The translations under genes and the position numbers were made by a program. This document shows positions 55,722-63,670 of a stretch of 64,000 nucleotides of DNA, piece after piece. Source of the stretch: Sinomicrobium oceani (GTDB lineage: Bacteria; Bacteroidota; Bacteroidia; Flavobacteriales; Flavobacteriaceae). The first letter of the stretch is position 1, and every line of letters begins with the position of its first letter. The notes below the pieces were generated by a model, which saw nothing but the letters and a program-made list of their open reading frames with translations, was not told the origin of the DNA and did not search any database. The stretch lies in the NCBI RefSeq assembly GCF_900119185.1, contig NZ_FPJE01000016.1, positions 47,635 through 111,634 on the forward strand. The letters run 5' to 3'.

Positions 55722-55729
55722 CAAATATA
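55722..55729 (-). promoter_or_regulatory. Bacteroidota -7 promoter element for lepA
   Basis: The minus strand reads TATATTTG. The distance to the ATG at 55657 is about 65 bases. Confidence 0.6.
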
Positions 55730-55938
55730 ATTTTATTTTTGTGTATTTCGGATTTTATTAACGATGCTTTCCGGGCCGTGAGAGGGGGATGGAGTTTTAT
55801 TGGTTCTGTAGTTCTTAGTTGGTAGTTTTTTAGTTATTAGGTTAACATGAATAATGGATAAGATGAAATATAAAGTATTGATAAACAGGTAATTTATTCG
55901 TGATGATTTGGGGGTTTCCCGGAGCCGTAACGGAAAAG

Positions 55939-55963
55939 CGTCTCCCGATAATATCGGGAGACG
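55939..55963 (-). terminator. Strong hairpin, possible distal terminator of the sulfatase gene
   Basis: A 10-12 bp perfect stem CGTCTCCCGA / TCGGGAGACG with a tiny loop. On the minus strand it is followed by CTTTTCC, about 230 bases beyond the sulfatase stop. It could also be a remnant of a mobile repeat. Confidence 0.45.
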
Positions 55964-56193
55964 ATCTTAATATTTTTAAAACTGTTGAAATGAGATTATG
56001 GATACATATCATAAACAGTATTCACGTTAGGTTGGGTTATTCAGTTGTTACGGCATGATTTTAATCCGATAAGCGTTCATAGGTCTATTTTTTTTCTATG
56101 ACCCTAATAACGGAGGAACTCATTAACTTTGAATATTGTATTTCTCAGGTAATCATTTACCACCCAATTCCGAACCTCCCGACTACGCACACA

Positions 56194-57627
56194 TCACTTC
56201 GATCTTCCGGGTTCCCGGTTTTCCTTGCCTTTGATGTCAAGGAGATTGTCTCCGAGTTCCTGTCGTTTGGCATCGGCCAGTTTTGTGATTTTATCAACAA
56301 TATCCGGGTGCAGGGCAGCTACGTTTTTCGTTTCGGAAGAGTCGGTTTCCAGGTTGTATAGTTCCGGTTCTTTGACATCTACATATCGGTAATCCCCGGG
56401 TTGTCCTCCTGCGCCCTGCTCCTGTCCTTCCATGGTACGGTAATTATGAGGAAAATAGAGTTTCCAGTGCCCGTACCTGACGGCGTGGAGCTCATTTACT
56501 TTATAATAGAAATAATAAGCGTCATGCGGATTTTTATCGGTATCCCCGGTAAAAATATCCCATACGTCTTTTCCGTCGATTTTATGATCGGGCACGCGGG
56601 CACCTGTCAGTGCAGCTATCGTAGGAAAAAGATCAATGGCCATGACCGGTGTACTTATGGTTTTATTTTCGGGTAATTTACCGGGAAACCTTGCAATAAA
56701 GGGTTCGCGTTGTCCTCCTTCCCAGGATGTGCCCTTGCCTTCGCGAAAAGGATATGCCGATCCTGCATGGTCTCCGTAAGACAGCCACGGACCATTGTCG
56801 GAGGTAAAGACAACGAGGGTATTGTCGTCCAGTCCCTGTTCCCGGAGCGTGCGCAATATTTCTCCGACAGACCAGTCGATTTCCATGATCACATCGCCAT
56901 ACAGTCCCCTCTCCGATTTTCCTTTGAATTTATCCGAAACAAACAAAGGTACATGGGGTTGCGGATGGGCCACGTAAAGAAAAAACGGTTTTTCGCGGTT
57001 GTTTGTGATAAAGTTCACCGCTTTTTCGGTGATACGGGTAGTCAGCATGGATTGGTCGTTGAGGGTATCTATAACATTTTGGTTTTCGTATAACGGCAGC
57101 GGATCGAAATGGAATACACTGCCCTGCTGCGGATGATTGGGCCACATGTCATTGGAAAACGGAATACCGAAAAAATCATCGAATCCCTGATTGTTTGGCA
57201 TAAAAAGAGGATCGTCCCCGAGGTGCCATTTACCGTAAACAGCGGTAGCATACCCCTTGTCTTTGAGCATTTCCGCCAGGGTAACCTCTTCGGGATTCAA
57301 GCCTATCGGGGAGTGTGGCATCAGAGCGTTGTGAATACCGATACGGTTAGGATAACACCCGGTAAGTAAGGCTGCTCTCGAAGCCGAACAAACCGGCTGG
57401 GCGGCATAGAATGAAGTGAGTTTTATACCCTCTTTCGCCATCTGGTCGAGATTGGGTGTAAGAATATCCGGGGAACCGAAACAACCTACATCTTCATAAC
57501 CCTGGTCATCGGTAAAAATAATGATAACATTGGGTGGTGCAGAAGTTGTCTTTTTATGCTTTTCTCTATTTGTGCACGATAACAAAATTAAAAACAACAG
57601 GATAAGAGGAGGTGTAGCTTTTGACAT
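56194..57627 (-). CDS. Cys-type sulfatase lipoprotein
   Basis: A 477-residue S1 sulfatase expected to hydrolyse a sulfate ester on a polysaccharide or glycolipid. The lipoprotein signal ends in LLSC (Cys18). The active-site motif PVCSASRAALLTG holds Cys80, which must be converted to formylglycine by a maturase. Metal-binding Asp40-Asp41 (FTDDQG) are present. KWHLG and TSDNGPW are also conserved. No polysaccharide utilisation genes surround it. The nearby radical SAM protein is not the maturase type. Confidence 0.94.
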   Translation of the reverse strand: MSKATPPLILLFLILLSCTNREKHKKTTSAPPNVIIIFTDDQGYEDVGCFGSPDILTPNLDQMAKEGIKLTSFYAAQPVCSASRAALLTGCYPNRIGIHNALMPHSPIGLNPEEVTLAEMLKDKGYATAVYGKWHLGDDPLFMPNNQGFDDFFGIPFSNDMWPNHPQQGSVFHFDPLPLYENQNVIDTLNDQSMLTTRITEKAVNFITNNREKPFFLYVAHPQPHVPLFVSDKFKGKSERGLYGDVIMEIDWSVGEILRTLREQGLDDNTLVVFTSDNGPWLSYGDHAGSAYPFREGKGTSWEGGQREPFIARFPGKLPENKTISTPVMAIDLFPTIAALTGARVPDHKIDGKDVWDIFTGDTDKNPHDAYYFYYKVNELHAVRYGHWKLYFPHNYRTMEGQEQGAGGQPGDYRYVDVKEPELYNLETDSSETKNVAALHPDIVDKITKLADAKRQELGDNLLDIKGKENREPGRSK

Positions 57628-57665
57628 AATTTGTTCTGGTTTTGGTTATGGAACGGGCAAGTAAA

Positions 57666-57685
57666 GGATTATTCGGGAATAATCC
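57666..57685. terminator. Inverted repeat between sulfatase and the cassette
   Basis: GGATTATTC / GAATAATCC pairs over nine bases with a two-base loop, in the 142-base gap downstream of the small membrane protein gene. Only a weak T run follows, so termination is a guess. Confidence 0.35.
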
Positions 57686-57769
57686 GAAAAATTACCGGAT
57701 AATTTAATCGTTGCGGCACATGTTATAACCTTGTTACATGGGGGATATTATTTTCTTAGGTGTACTATA

Positions 57770-57973
57770 TTATGAGGCGAGCAGTGATCCGCATATCCCC
57801 AGGCCTATCAGCAGGTAAACCCCACCGAGAATAAACAGTATCTTGGCGGCTTTGCGATATTTCTGGAACATGGCCAGACCGATGATAAAAAGAATGATCG
57901 GCGGCCCGAGCATGAGGCTGAAAAGAAATACAACGACTCCTGTAAAATCCATATTTGCACTCTCAAAAATCAT
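57770..57973 (-). CDS. Two-helix small membrane protein, third gene of the Lgt-like/radical SAM cassette
   Basis: A 67-residue protein with two hydrophobic segments (about 9-33 and 42-63) joined by a basic loop (MFQKYRKAAKI), so both ends are predicted outside. No family is recognised. It starts 26 bases after the stop of the radical SAM gene in the same direction, so it is likely part of that unit and could serve as a membrane dock. An internal Met (residue 8, MDFTG) is an alternative start. Confidence 0.7.
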   Translation of the reverse strand: MIFESANMDFTGVVVFLFSLMLGPPIILFIIGLAMFQKYRKAAKILFILGGVYLLIGLGICGSLLAS

Positions 57974-57999
57974 TTTTTTCCATTTTAATTAGTTATTTT

Positions 58000-59385
58000 T
58001 CAACCGATAAGGTTGTCCAGAATTTTTCGTTTGTCATCCCTGTAAAACAGGTTCATGGTTTCGAAGGGGATGATTTTATAATCTTTGTTCACAATATGGA
58101 CGCAGGATTTTTTAACGGCCCTTACATCAAAATTATAAGCGTCTATAAACTGCATGATAATAACCCGGAACAGATTATCGTATCCGAGGTCGGGTGCATC
58201 GATCTGTGGAAGGCAACACATGATGGACTGCAGGTTTTCTTCGGCACAGGTTACGGAGTTTCCCGTGCTGAACAATGCTATCATTTTGCCGTGCAGGGCT
58301 TCGTCCTGCTCATAAACAATGGTGTTCTTGCTGTTGTCCAGCAGGTCTGCCGGGTTGATATACCGGGTCAGAGGAAATACTTCTCCGCCGAGTTTCAGGG
58401 CATATCCCATTACGAGGGCATCGGGATTGCAGGGAACGGGAATGAGGTCGTCTTCGTTGAATACGGGAGATTGTTCCAGTATTTTCCGGCGTACTTCCGT
58501 GAGGGTAATACGGTCCGTATCGGTATTGAAACCTTCCAGTCTTCCGGCGATCTGCGTAGGCTGAAAAGTGACGCCACGGACGCACCGCTGTTGTAATCCG
58601 AAATCGATTATTTTTCCTATTTCATGATCATTCAACCCTTTTTGCAAGGTGACCACAAGGGTGGTGGACAGGTTAAGGATGTTGAGATGATCCAGGGCTT
58701 TCTGCCTGATCTCCCGGAGATCTGCCCCCCGCATTTCGCGGAGTACGTGGTCGTCGAACGAATCGAACTGCAGGTAGATTTCAAAATCCGGACTGTAGGT
58801 TTTGAGACGTTTGGCAAATTCGAAATCTTTGGCGATCCTGATCCCATTGGTATTGATCATGAGGTGCCTTATGGGTAAGGTTTTGGCATAATCCAGAATA
58901 TCAAAGAACTGCGGGTGAATGGTAGGTTCTCCCCCGCTGATCTGGACGACATCGGGCTCCTTTTCATTGGCCACGACAGCATCGAGCATGTTACGGATCT
59001 CTTCAAGTGTCCGGTGTCTGCCGTAATGCGGGGAAGATCCGGCATAGCAGGTAGGACAGGTGAGATTGCAACGATCGGTAACCTCGACAATAGTCAGGCA
59101 GGAATGTTGTTCATGATCGGGGCACAGACCGCAGTCGTAAGGACATCCGTAATGCGTTTTGGTATTGAAAGTATAGGGCATTTCGGAAGGTTTGTTGTAA
59201 TTGCGGATATTCTTGTAATAGGCGATATCATCTGCAATGCGCACTTTGGAGGCTCCGTGTTCGGGGCATCGTTTGAGCATATATACCATGTCGTCCTCGA
59301 AGACGATCTTGGCATCGACCCTTTTCAGGCACTCCGGGCAAAGGCTCAGTGTAAAATCATAATAAGTGTACTTTCTTTCCGGCAT
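58000..59385 (-). CDS. Radical SAM enzyme related to tetraether lipid synthase (Tes/MJ0619-like)
   Basis: A 461-residue enzyme with the Tes cysteine plan. An N-terminal rubredoxin-like site has CPEC (C16, C19) and a CPEH box (C40). A cluster-type motif CPYDCGLCPDHEQHSC spans C81, C85, C88 and C96. The radical SAM motif CNLTCPTC is at C106, C110 and C113, with ISGGEPT at 149-155 contacting SAM. A C-terminal cysteine group follows (C380, C390, C391, C428). In archaea, MJ0619-type enzymes couple C-C bond formation between two lipid tails. It overlaps the upstream Lgt-like gene by 29 bases. Its substrate here is unknown; a lipid or lipoprotein acyl chain is my inference. Confidence 0.88.
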   Translation of the reverse strand: MPERKYTYYDFTLSLCPECLKRVDAKIVFEDDMVYMLKRCPEHGASKVRIADDIAYYKNIRNYNKPSEMPYTFNTKTHYGCPYDCGLCPDHEQHSCLTIVEVTDRCNLTCPTCYAGSSPHYGRHRTLEEIRNMLDAVVANEKEPDVVQISGGEPTIHPQFFDILDYAKTLPIRHLMINTNGIRIAKDFEFAKRLKTYSPDFEIYLQFDSFDDHVLREMRGADLREIRQKALDHLNILNLSTTLVVTLQKGLNDHEIGKIIDFGLQQRCVRGVTFQPTQIAGRLEGFNTDTDRITLTEVRRKILEQSPVFNEDDLIPVPCNPDALVMGYALKLGGEVFPLTRYINPADLLDNSKNTIVYEQDEALHGKMIALFSTGNSVTCAEENLQSIMCCLPQIDAPDLGYDNLFRVIIMQFIDAYNFDVRAVKKSCVHIVNKDYKIIPFETMNLFYRDDKRKILDNLIG

Positions 59386-60121
59386 AATGCAGTAGTTGAA
59401 AAACAGTTTTATAATAGTATAGTATACACACCAGGCATAGCCACTGAATGGTACTCAGACCGGCAACGAAAAACACATTGGGTTTCAGGAATTCGATACC
59501 GAAACGGAACGAAAAATAGGAGATCATAAATATCCTGAAAACCGTACCGTCCGGCAGGTCTCTGGCACTGATGTGCTTTTTTAAGACAAAAAATAAAAAT
59601 AATAAAAATATCAGTTCGTACAGCGCCAGGGGATGTCTCGGTATCTGGTCGCCGAGGTCCATGGCCAGAAAGAAATCTGTGCTTTTACCGTAGGTGAACT
59701 CATTAATTCCGCTGAGCAAGCACCCGATCCGGCCTGTAAAGATCCCGGCGATAATGGGTAATGTAAACAGATCGCCGGAAGATGATTTCTCTCCGATAAT
59801 CTTTTTGCAAAGCTCTACGCCAAGCAGGCCCCCGAAGAGTCCGCCCATAATGGTTTTTGTATTAAGGAGCACGAGGATATTTTGGGGCGATAGCTGTAGG
59901 GAGGGATTTTCCAGGATGCCCACGATCCGCGATCCGAGAAAGGCCCCTACGGTAGCCCCTATGATTATGGAAAGCCGGTTGGATGTCGAAATCGTGTCTT
60001 TCTGATTTTTGCGGAGATAGAGATAATACCGGAAACCGATAAAGAAAGCCAGGTATTCCAGGATGAGGTGTATGTTGACGCGATAGCCGAAAATATAAGG
60101 CTCAAAGGGTATCTGCAGCAA
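59357..60121 (-). CDS. Divergent prolipoprotein diacylglyceryl transferase-like membrane protein
   Basis: A 254-residue polytopic membrane protein of the Lgt family. Visible features are RIG at about 131-133, HPLALYE near 163-169 (the HPxQLYE motif), and SFRFGIEFLKP near 204-213 with R206 and E210. Differences matter: the essential-His box (usually HGG) reads TKTIMGGLFGG, and the Asn-rich loop after RIG reads RIGCLLSGINEF. It is therefore probably not the housekeeping Lgt. The start is TTG: the frame has an in-frame stop two codons upstream and no early ATG. It heads the cassette with the radical SAM gene. Confidence 0.82.
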   Translation of the reverse strand: MLQIPFEPYIFGYRVNIHLILEYLAFFIGFRYYLYLRKNQKDTISTSNRLSIIIGATVGAFLGSRIVGILENPSLQLSPQNILVLLNTKTIMGGLFGGLLGVELCKKIIGEKSSSGDLFTLPIIAGIFTGRIGCLLSGINEFTYGKSTDFFLAMDLGDQIPRHPLALYELIFLLFLFFVLKKHISARDLPDGTVFRIFMISYFSFRFGIEFLKPNVFFVAGLSTIQWLCLVCILYYYKTVFQLLHYAGKKVHLL

Positions 60122-60192
60122 GGATCAGGCTTTTTGAGGGGTAAAGATAGGACATCCGGTGCTTGTAAATCTGCATTTTAGTATAAATAGTT

Positions 60193-60200
60193 TAATTTTG
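60193..60200 (+). promoter_or_regulatory. Bacteroidota -7 promoter element for dus
   Basis: TAATTTTG matches TAnnTTTG and lies 21 bases before the chosen ATG at 60222. The open frame is longer (to 60159) but would put the promoter inside the coding region. Confidence 0.6.
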
Positions 60201-60221
60201 CAACAAAATCAATGTAGTAGA

Positions 60222-61214
60222 ATGGCTAAGATCGGTAACATAGAATTGGGTGCGTTCCCGCTTTTGCTGGCTCCTATGGAAGACGTGAGTGATCCTCCGT
60301 TCCGGGCGCTTTGCAAGGAACAGGGGGCCGATGTGGTGTATACGGAATTTATTTCGTCCGAAGGGCTTATACGCGATGCAGCCAAAAGTATGCAGAAACT
60401 CGACATTTATGAAAAGGAACGTCCGGTAGGTATTCAGATCTTCGGTGCGGAGTTGGATTCCATGTTACAGGCGGTTGATATCGTCGAACAATCCAACCCG
60501 GATATCATAGATATTAATTTTGGCTGCCCCGTAAAAAAGGTGGTGTGCAAAAATGCCGGAGCGGGAATACTGCGCGATATTCCGTTGATGGTAAAACTCA
60601 CGGAAGAGATCGTGAAGCGTACCAAACTTCCGGTTACGGTAAAGACACGCCTCGGATGGGACAATGCGTCGATAAAGATCGTCGAAGTCGCGGAACGGCT
60701 TCAGGATGTGGGCATACAGGCAATATCGATACACGGAAGGACCCGCGTACAGATGTACAAAGGTGAAGCGGACTGGAAGCCTATTGCAGAAGTCAAGAAC
60801 AATTCCAGAATGCATATCCCGGTTTTTGGGAATGGCGATGTGGACAGTCCGGAAAAAGCTGTGGAAATGCGCGATACATTTGGACTGGATGGTGCCATGA
60901 TAGGACGGGCAAGTATCGGGTATCCGTGGTTCTTTAAGGAAGTAAAACACTTTTTCGAAACCGGAAGACACGCTGCCCCGCCGACGATGGAGGAAAGGGT
61001 GGATGCAGCCCGGAGACACCTGAGTATGGCTATTGACTGGAAAGGGGATAAGCTGGGCGTTTTTGAAACCAGGAGGCACTATACGAACTATTTCAAAGGG
61101 ATACCTCACTTCAAGGAATACCGGCAGAAAATGGTAACTTCAGACGATGCCGCGGACGTCTTTGCGGCTTTTGATGAAGTGCTGGAAAAGTTCGGAGATT
61201 ATCAGTTTGTTTGA
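60222..61214 (+). CDS. dusB: tRNA dihydrouridine synthase (DusB-like)
   Basis: A 330-residue FMN enzyme that reduces uridines in the tRNA D-loop. The N-terminus PLLLAPMEDVSDPPFRALCK is the family signature. INFGCPVKKVVCKNAGAGIL holds the conserved cysteine, and HGRTRVQMYKGEADW and FGNGDVDSPEKA bind flavin. The family (COG0042) is sure; assignment to DusB rather than another Dus is by general resemblance. It diverges from the Lgt-like cassette. Confidence 0.95.
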   Translation: MAKIGNIELGAFPLLLAPMEDVSDPPFRALCKEQGADVVYTEFISSEGLIRDAAKSMQKLDIYEKERPVGIQIFGAELDSMLQAVDIVEQSNPDIIDINFGCPVKKVVCKNAGAGILRDIPLMVKLTEEIVKRTKLPVTVKTRLGWDNASIKIVEVAERLQDVGIQAISIHGRTRVQMYKGEADWKPIAEVKNNSRMHIPVFGNGDVDSPEKAVEMRDTFGLDGAMIGRASIGYPWFFKEVKHFFETGRHAAPPTMEERVDAARRHLSMAIDWKGDKLGVFETRRHYTNYFKGIPHFKEYRQKMVTSDDAADVFAAFDEVLEKFGDYQFV

Positions 61215-61296
61215 TCGTACGGCGAACAACAGTTTGTGTACTGATTTCCGGATTTGAGCATTTTCGGCATGTGTCTTGTGGGTGTCTCACAACGTA

Positions 61297-62505
61297 TCAG
61301 CCCTGCTCCATAATGAGTTTTTCGGAGATCCTTCCGGAAGCGATCCTGGAAGCGATAAGTCCGAGTACGGCAATAGTCCCGAAAACTATACCTATGTTAG
61401 CAAGGTGAATTTCTACAGGATAGGGTAATGTAGGAGTAATGAGAAGCCACCCCAGGATCATTTGAGACCAGGTGAGGAGCAGTCCGAGGGCAATCCCGAT
61501 GACACCGCCGACCAGGGTTACCATAAGCCCCTGCACGAAGAAAATATGCCGAAGCTGCCGTACGGTAGCGCCCATACTGAACAGGGTATTTAAGTTTTTG
61601 CGTTTGTCCAGGATCATCATGATAATAGCCCCGACTACGTTGAACAGGGCGATGACAAGCACCAGGGTAAATATGAGATACGTAGCCATATTTTCCGTAT
61701 TGAGCATGCGGTACAGGGCATCATTCTGTTCTACCCGGTCTTTGATCTGTATTCCATTCGGGAACACTTCGGCAATGTGTTCTTTAGCCTTTGCCACATC
61801 GGCTCCCGTAACGAGCTTTACATTAATACCGGTGAGTTCTTCGGGAGTTTTGTGAAGTATCCGCTGAACGGTAGCCAGGTCTGCAAATACGTATTTTTTG
61901 TCCAGGTCTTCCGTCACTGCATATACCCCCGAAACCGTCACCGCCACTTCGTTATAAGGTGTAGAACCGGAGGTAATGCTCCCTTTCCCCGGTTTTGGGA
62001 CGAGGATGCGCAACGGATTCATATAATCGTTCAGTGCCAGGCCGAGCAGACTTGCCGTACCGATTCCTGTGACGACTTCATTCAGTTCCCTGTCGAACCA
62101 ATTACCATAGTACAGGATGCTGTCGGTTTGTACGACGTGTGTATATGTCGTATCGACTCCCTTAATGAGGGCCACGTGATTTTTATGCTGATGGGTGAGC
62201 AGTACCTGTTCTTCTATTTCCCGGGAAAAATAAGCGATCTCCGGAATGTTACGAAGCTGTTCGTGCGCTTCGTGGGTAAATTCCATAAACTTCCCGCCGT
62301 CACTCATGATTTTGAGGTCCGGATCAAAAGAATTGCTGAAAGACAGCGTAAAGGTTTTAAGTCCGGAAAAGCCCGAAAGCACGATAAACAGGGCAGCAGC
62401 CCCTATAACCACCACCAGGAAGGTCACCAGGTTTATAATATTCACCGCATTCTGGCTACTTTTGGAGACCAGGTATCGTTTGGCTATGTAGGTAGGAAAA
62501 TGCAC
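61297..62505 (-). CDS. LolC/E-type ABC transporter permease (FtsX/MacB fold)
   Basis: A 402-residue permease with one N-terminal transmembrane helix (about 25-47) and three near the C-terminus (about 270-295, 320-345 and 370-390), around a large periplasmic domain. This is the LolC/LolE/MacB topology for extracting lipoproteins or similar cargo. The start codon is GTG (MHFPTYIAKRYL in reading); no ATG is available in frame upstream. Its ATPase partner is not adjacent. It lies 74 bases downstream of rbfA, in the same direction. Confidence 0.88.
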   Translation of the reverse strand: MHFPTYIAKRYLVSKSSQNAVNIINLVTFLVVVIGAAALFIVLSGFSGLKTFTLSFSNSFDPDLKIMSDGGKFMEFTHEAHEQLRNIPEIAYFSREIEEQVLLTHQHKNHVALIKGVDTTYTHVVQTDSILYYGNWFDRELNEVVTGIGTASLLGLALNDYMNPLRILVPKPGKGSITSGSTPYNEVAVTVSGVYAVTEDLDKKYVFADLATVQRILHKTPEELTGINVKLVTGADVAKAKEHIAEVFPNGIQIKDRVEQNDALYRMLNTENMATYLIFTLVLVIALFNVVGAIIMMILDKRKNLNTLFSMGATVRQLRHIFFVQGLMVTLVGGVIGIALGLLLTWSQMILGWLLITPTLPYPVEIHLANIGIVFGTIAVLGLIASRIASGRISEKLIMEQG

Positions 62506-62579
62506 GTTCTGTCTTTTGCACTGTTTTCGTAAAATACGGATTTGTCCTTAGAAAAACGCCGAAAACACATGATGCGTAT

Positions 62580-62972
62580 TTACGACTTTTTTCTTTTGTC
62601 CAGGATATCCGGATTCTCGATAGGATTTTCGGAACCTTTCAGGGATTTTTCGATTTTATCGATGTATTCGAGCGAATCATCCACATAAAAGTCCAGTTCC
62701 GGAACCCTGCGAAGCTGATTTTTGGTACGTCTGGCCAGTTCGTGCTTTATTTGAGCTTTACTTTTCTGTACGCCTGCTATAAGCTCTGCCGCTTTGTCAT
62801 TCGGAAAAATACTGAGGTAGACTTTTGCTATGGAAAGGTCTACGGTTACGGCAACTTTGGTTACGGAGATCAGCACACCGTGCAGGCCTCCGTCTGTGGC
62901 AGCGCGTTGTAAAATATCGGCCAGGTCGCGCTGAATTACCCCTGCTATCTTTTTCTGTCTGTTACTCTCCAT
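62580..62972 (-). CDS. rbfA: Ribosome-binding factor A
   Basis: A 130-residue KH-fold protein that matures the 16S rRNA 5' end. It begins with ESNRQKKIAGVIQRDLADILQ, continues with VTVDLSIAKVYLSIFPND, and has RRVPELDFYVDDSLEYIDKIE near the end, all as in the family. It is upstream of the permease; the two are a common Bacteroidota pair. Confidence 0.95.
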   Translation of the reverse strand: MESNRQKKIAGVIQRDLADILQRAATDGGLHGVLISVTKVAVTVDLSIAKVYLSIFPNDKAAELIAGVQKSKAQIKHELARRTKNQLRRVPELDFYVDDSLEYIDKIEKSLKGSENPIENPDILDKRKKS

Positions 62973-63056
62973 ACTGCAAAAATAGGAAATACCGGGAAGT
63001 GATAGACAATCGCAGGCATAAATCGTTACATATTCAGTAAATTACAGGGTGATCGT

Positions 63057-63064
63057 TATATTTG
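63057..63064 (+). promoter_or_regulatory. Bacteroidota -7 promoter element for mce
   Basis: TATATTTG matches TAnnTTTG and lies 16 bases before the ATG of the methylmalonyl-CoA epimerase gene. Confidence 0.6.
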
Positions 63065-63080
63065 TGTAAACGCAAAGGAC

Positions 63081-63524
63081 ATGAAAAAAATAGAACATAT
63101 CGGCATCGCCGTCCGTAATATGGATACCGCCAACACCTTGTACACCAAACTGCTGGGGGTGGAGCCATATAAAACGGAAACGGTGGAAAGCGAAAAGGTA
63201 AAAACGTCTTTTTTCCGGGTGGGAGAGAGCAAGATCGAACTGCTCGAAGCGACAGATCCGGATAGTGCGATACATAAGTTTATCGAAAAACGGGGAGAGG
63301 GTATACACCATATTGCTTTTGATGTAGATGATATCAAAATGGAGATCGAAAGACTACAGGCAGAAGGGTTTACAATACTGAATCCGGAACCCAAACAGGG
63401 CGCTGACGGTAAACTGGTGGCTTTCCTGCATCCCAAGGGAACTCATGGAGTATTGGTAGAACTCTGTCAGGATACGGGAGACGGGCGTTCCGCAGCGGAT
63501 AGGGGAAAAAATGAAGTAATATAA
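63081..63524 (+). CDS. mce: Methylmalonyl-CoA epimerase
   Basis: A 147-residue vicinal-oxygen-chelate protein that interconverts the two methylmalonyl-CoA epimers. Metal ligands are visible as H6 (IEHIGIAVRNMD), H76-77 (GIHHIAFDV) and E127 (VLVELCQ). The segment HPKGTHGVLVELCQ is characteristic of this subfamily rather than glyoxalase. The mutase genes are not in the window. Confidence 0.95.
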   Translation: MKKIEHIGIAVRNMDTANTLYTKLLGVEPYKTETVESEKVKTSFFRVGESKIELLEATDPDSAIHKFIEKRGEGIHHIAFDVDDIKMEIERLQAEGFTILNPEPKQGADGKLVAFLHPKGTHGVLVELCQDTGDGRSAADRGKNEVI

Positions 63525-63537
63525 AAACCGTAAAAAG

Positions 63538-63569
63538 TTTGCAGCAAATCAAAATATGTAGTAATATTG
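63538..63569 (+). promoter_or_regulatory. Two-part promoter of the CAT-anticodon tRNA
   Basis: TTTG at 63538-63541 and TAATATTG at 63562-63569 (one base off TAnnTTTG) are 20 bases apart. The tRNA starts 15 bases after the second element, as for tRNA-Cys. Confidence 0.55.
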
Positions 63570-63584
63570 CATCCGCAAAATGCG

Positions 63585-63658
63585 GGTCCTATAGCTCAGC
63601 TGGTTAGAGCACCTGACTCATAATCAGGGGGTCCATGGTTCGAGCCCATGTGGGACCA
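63585..63658 (+). tRNA. tRNA with anticodon CAT (elongator Met or Ile2)
   Basis: The cloverleaf is complete. The acceptor arm GGTCCTA / TGGGACC has one wobble pair. The anticodon stem CCTGA / TCAGG encloses CTCATAA, giving anticodon CAT, and the T loop is TTCGAGC. The discriminator is A, and the encoded 3' end is not CCA. Sequence alone does not decide between elongator tRNA-Met and the tRNA-Ile whose C34 becomes lysidine. It is unlikely to be the initiator, because the first acceptor pair is G-C rather than a mismatch. Confidence 0.93.
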
Positions 63659-63670
63659 CCTTTAAAAATC

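Larger units (their letters stand above)
55658..56193. other. Long intergenic region: lepA promoter, low-complexity filler, strong hairpin
   Basis: 536 bases without a gene. Next to lepA is its promoter. Around 55800-55860 the plus strand is built from TAGTT/TTAG words like the filler near 1700-1890. At 55939-55963 a near-perfect palindrome (CGTCTCCCGATA / TATCGGGAGACG) forms a strong hairpin. The remainder up to the sulfatase stop is AT-rich with no frame worth calling. Confidence 0.6.

Noticed and set aside
58000..59385. Radical SAM protein as the sulfatase maturase (anSME)
   Set aside because: The adjacent sulfatase suggested it, but the CPYDCGLCPDHEQHSC and rubredoxin-like sites match Tes/MJ0619, and the SPASM-type cysteine pattern of anSME is not seen.
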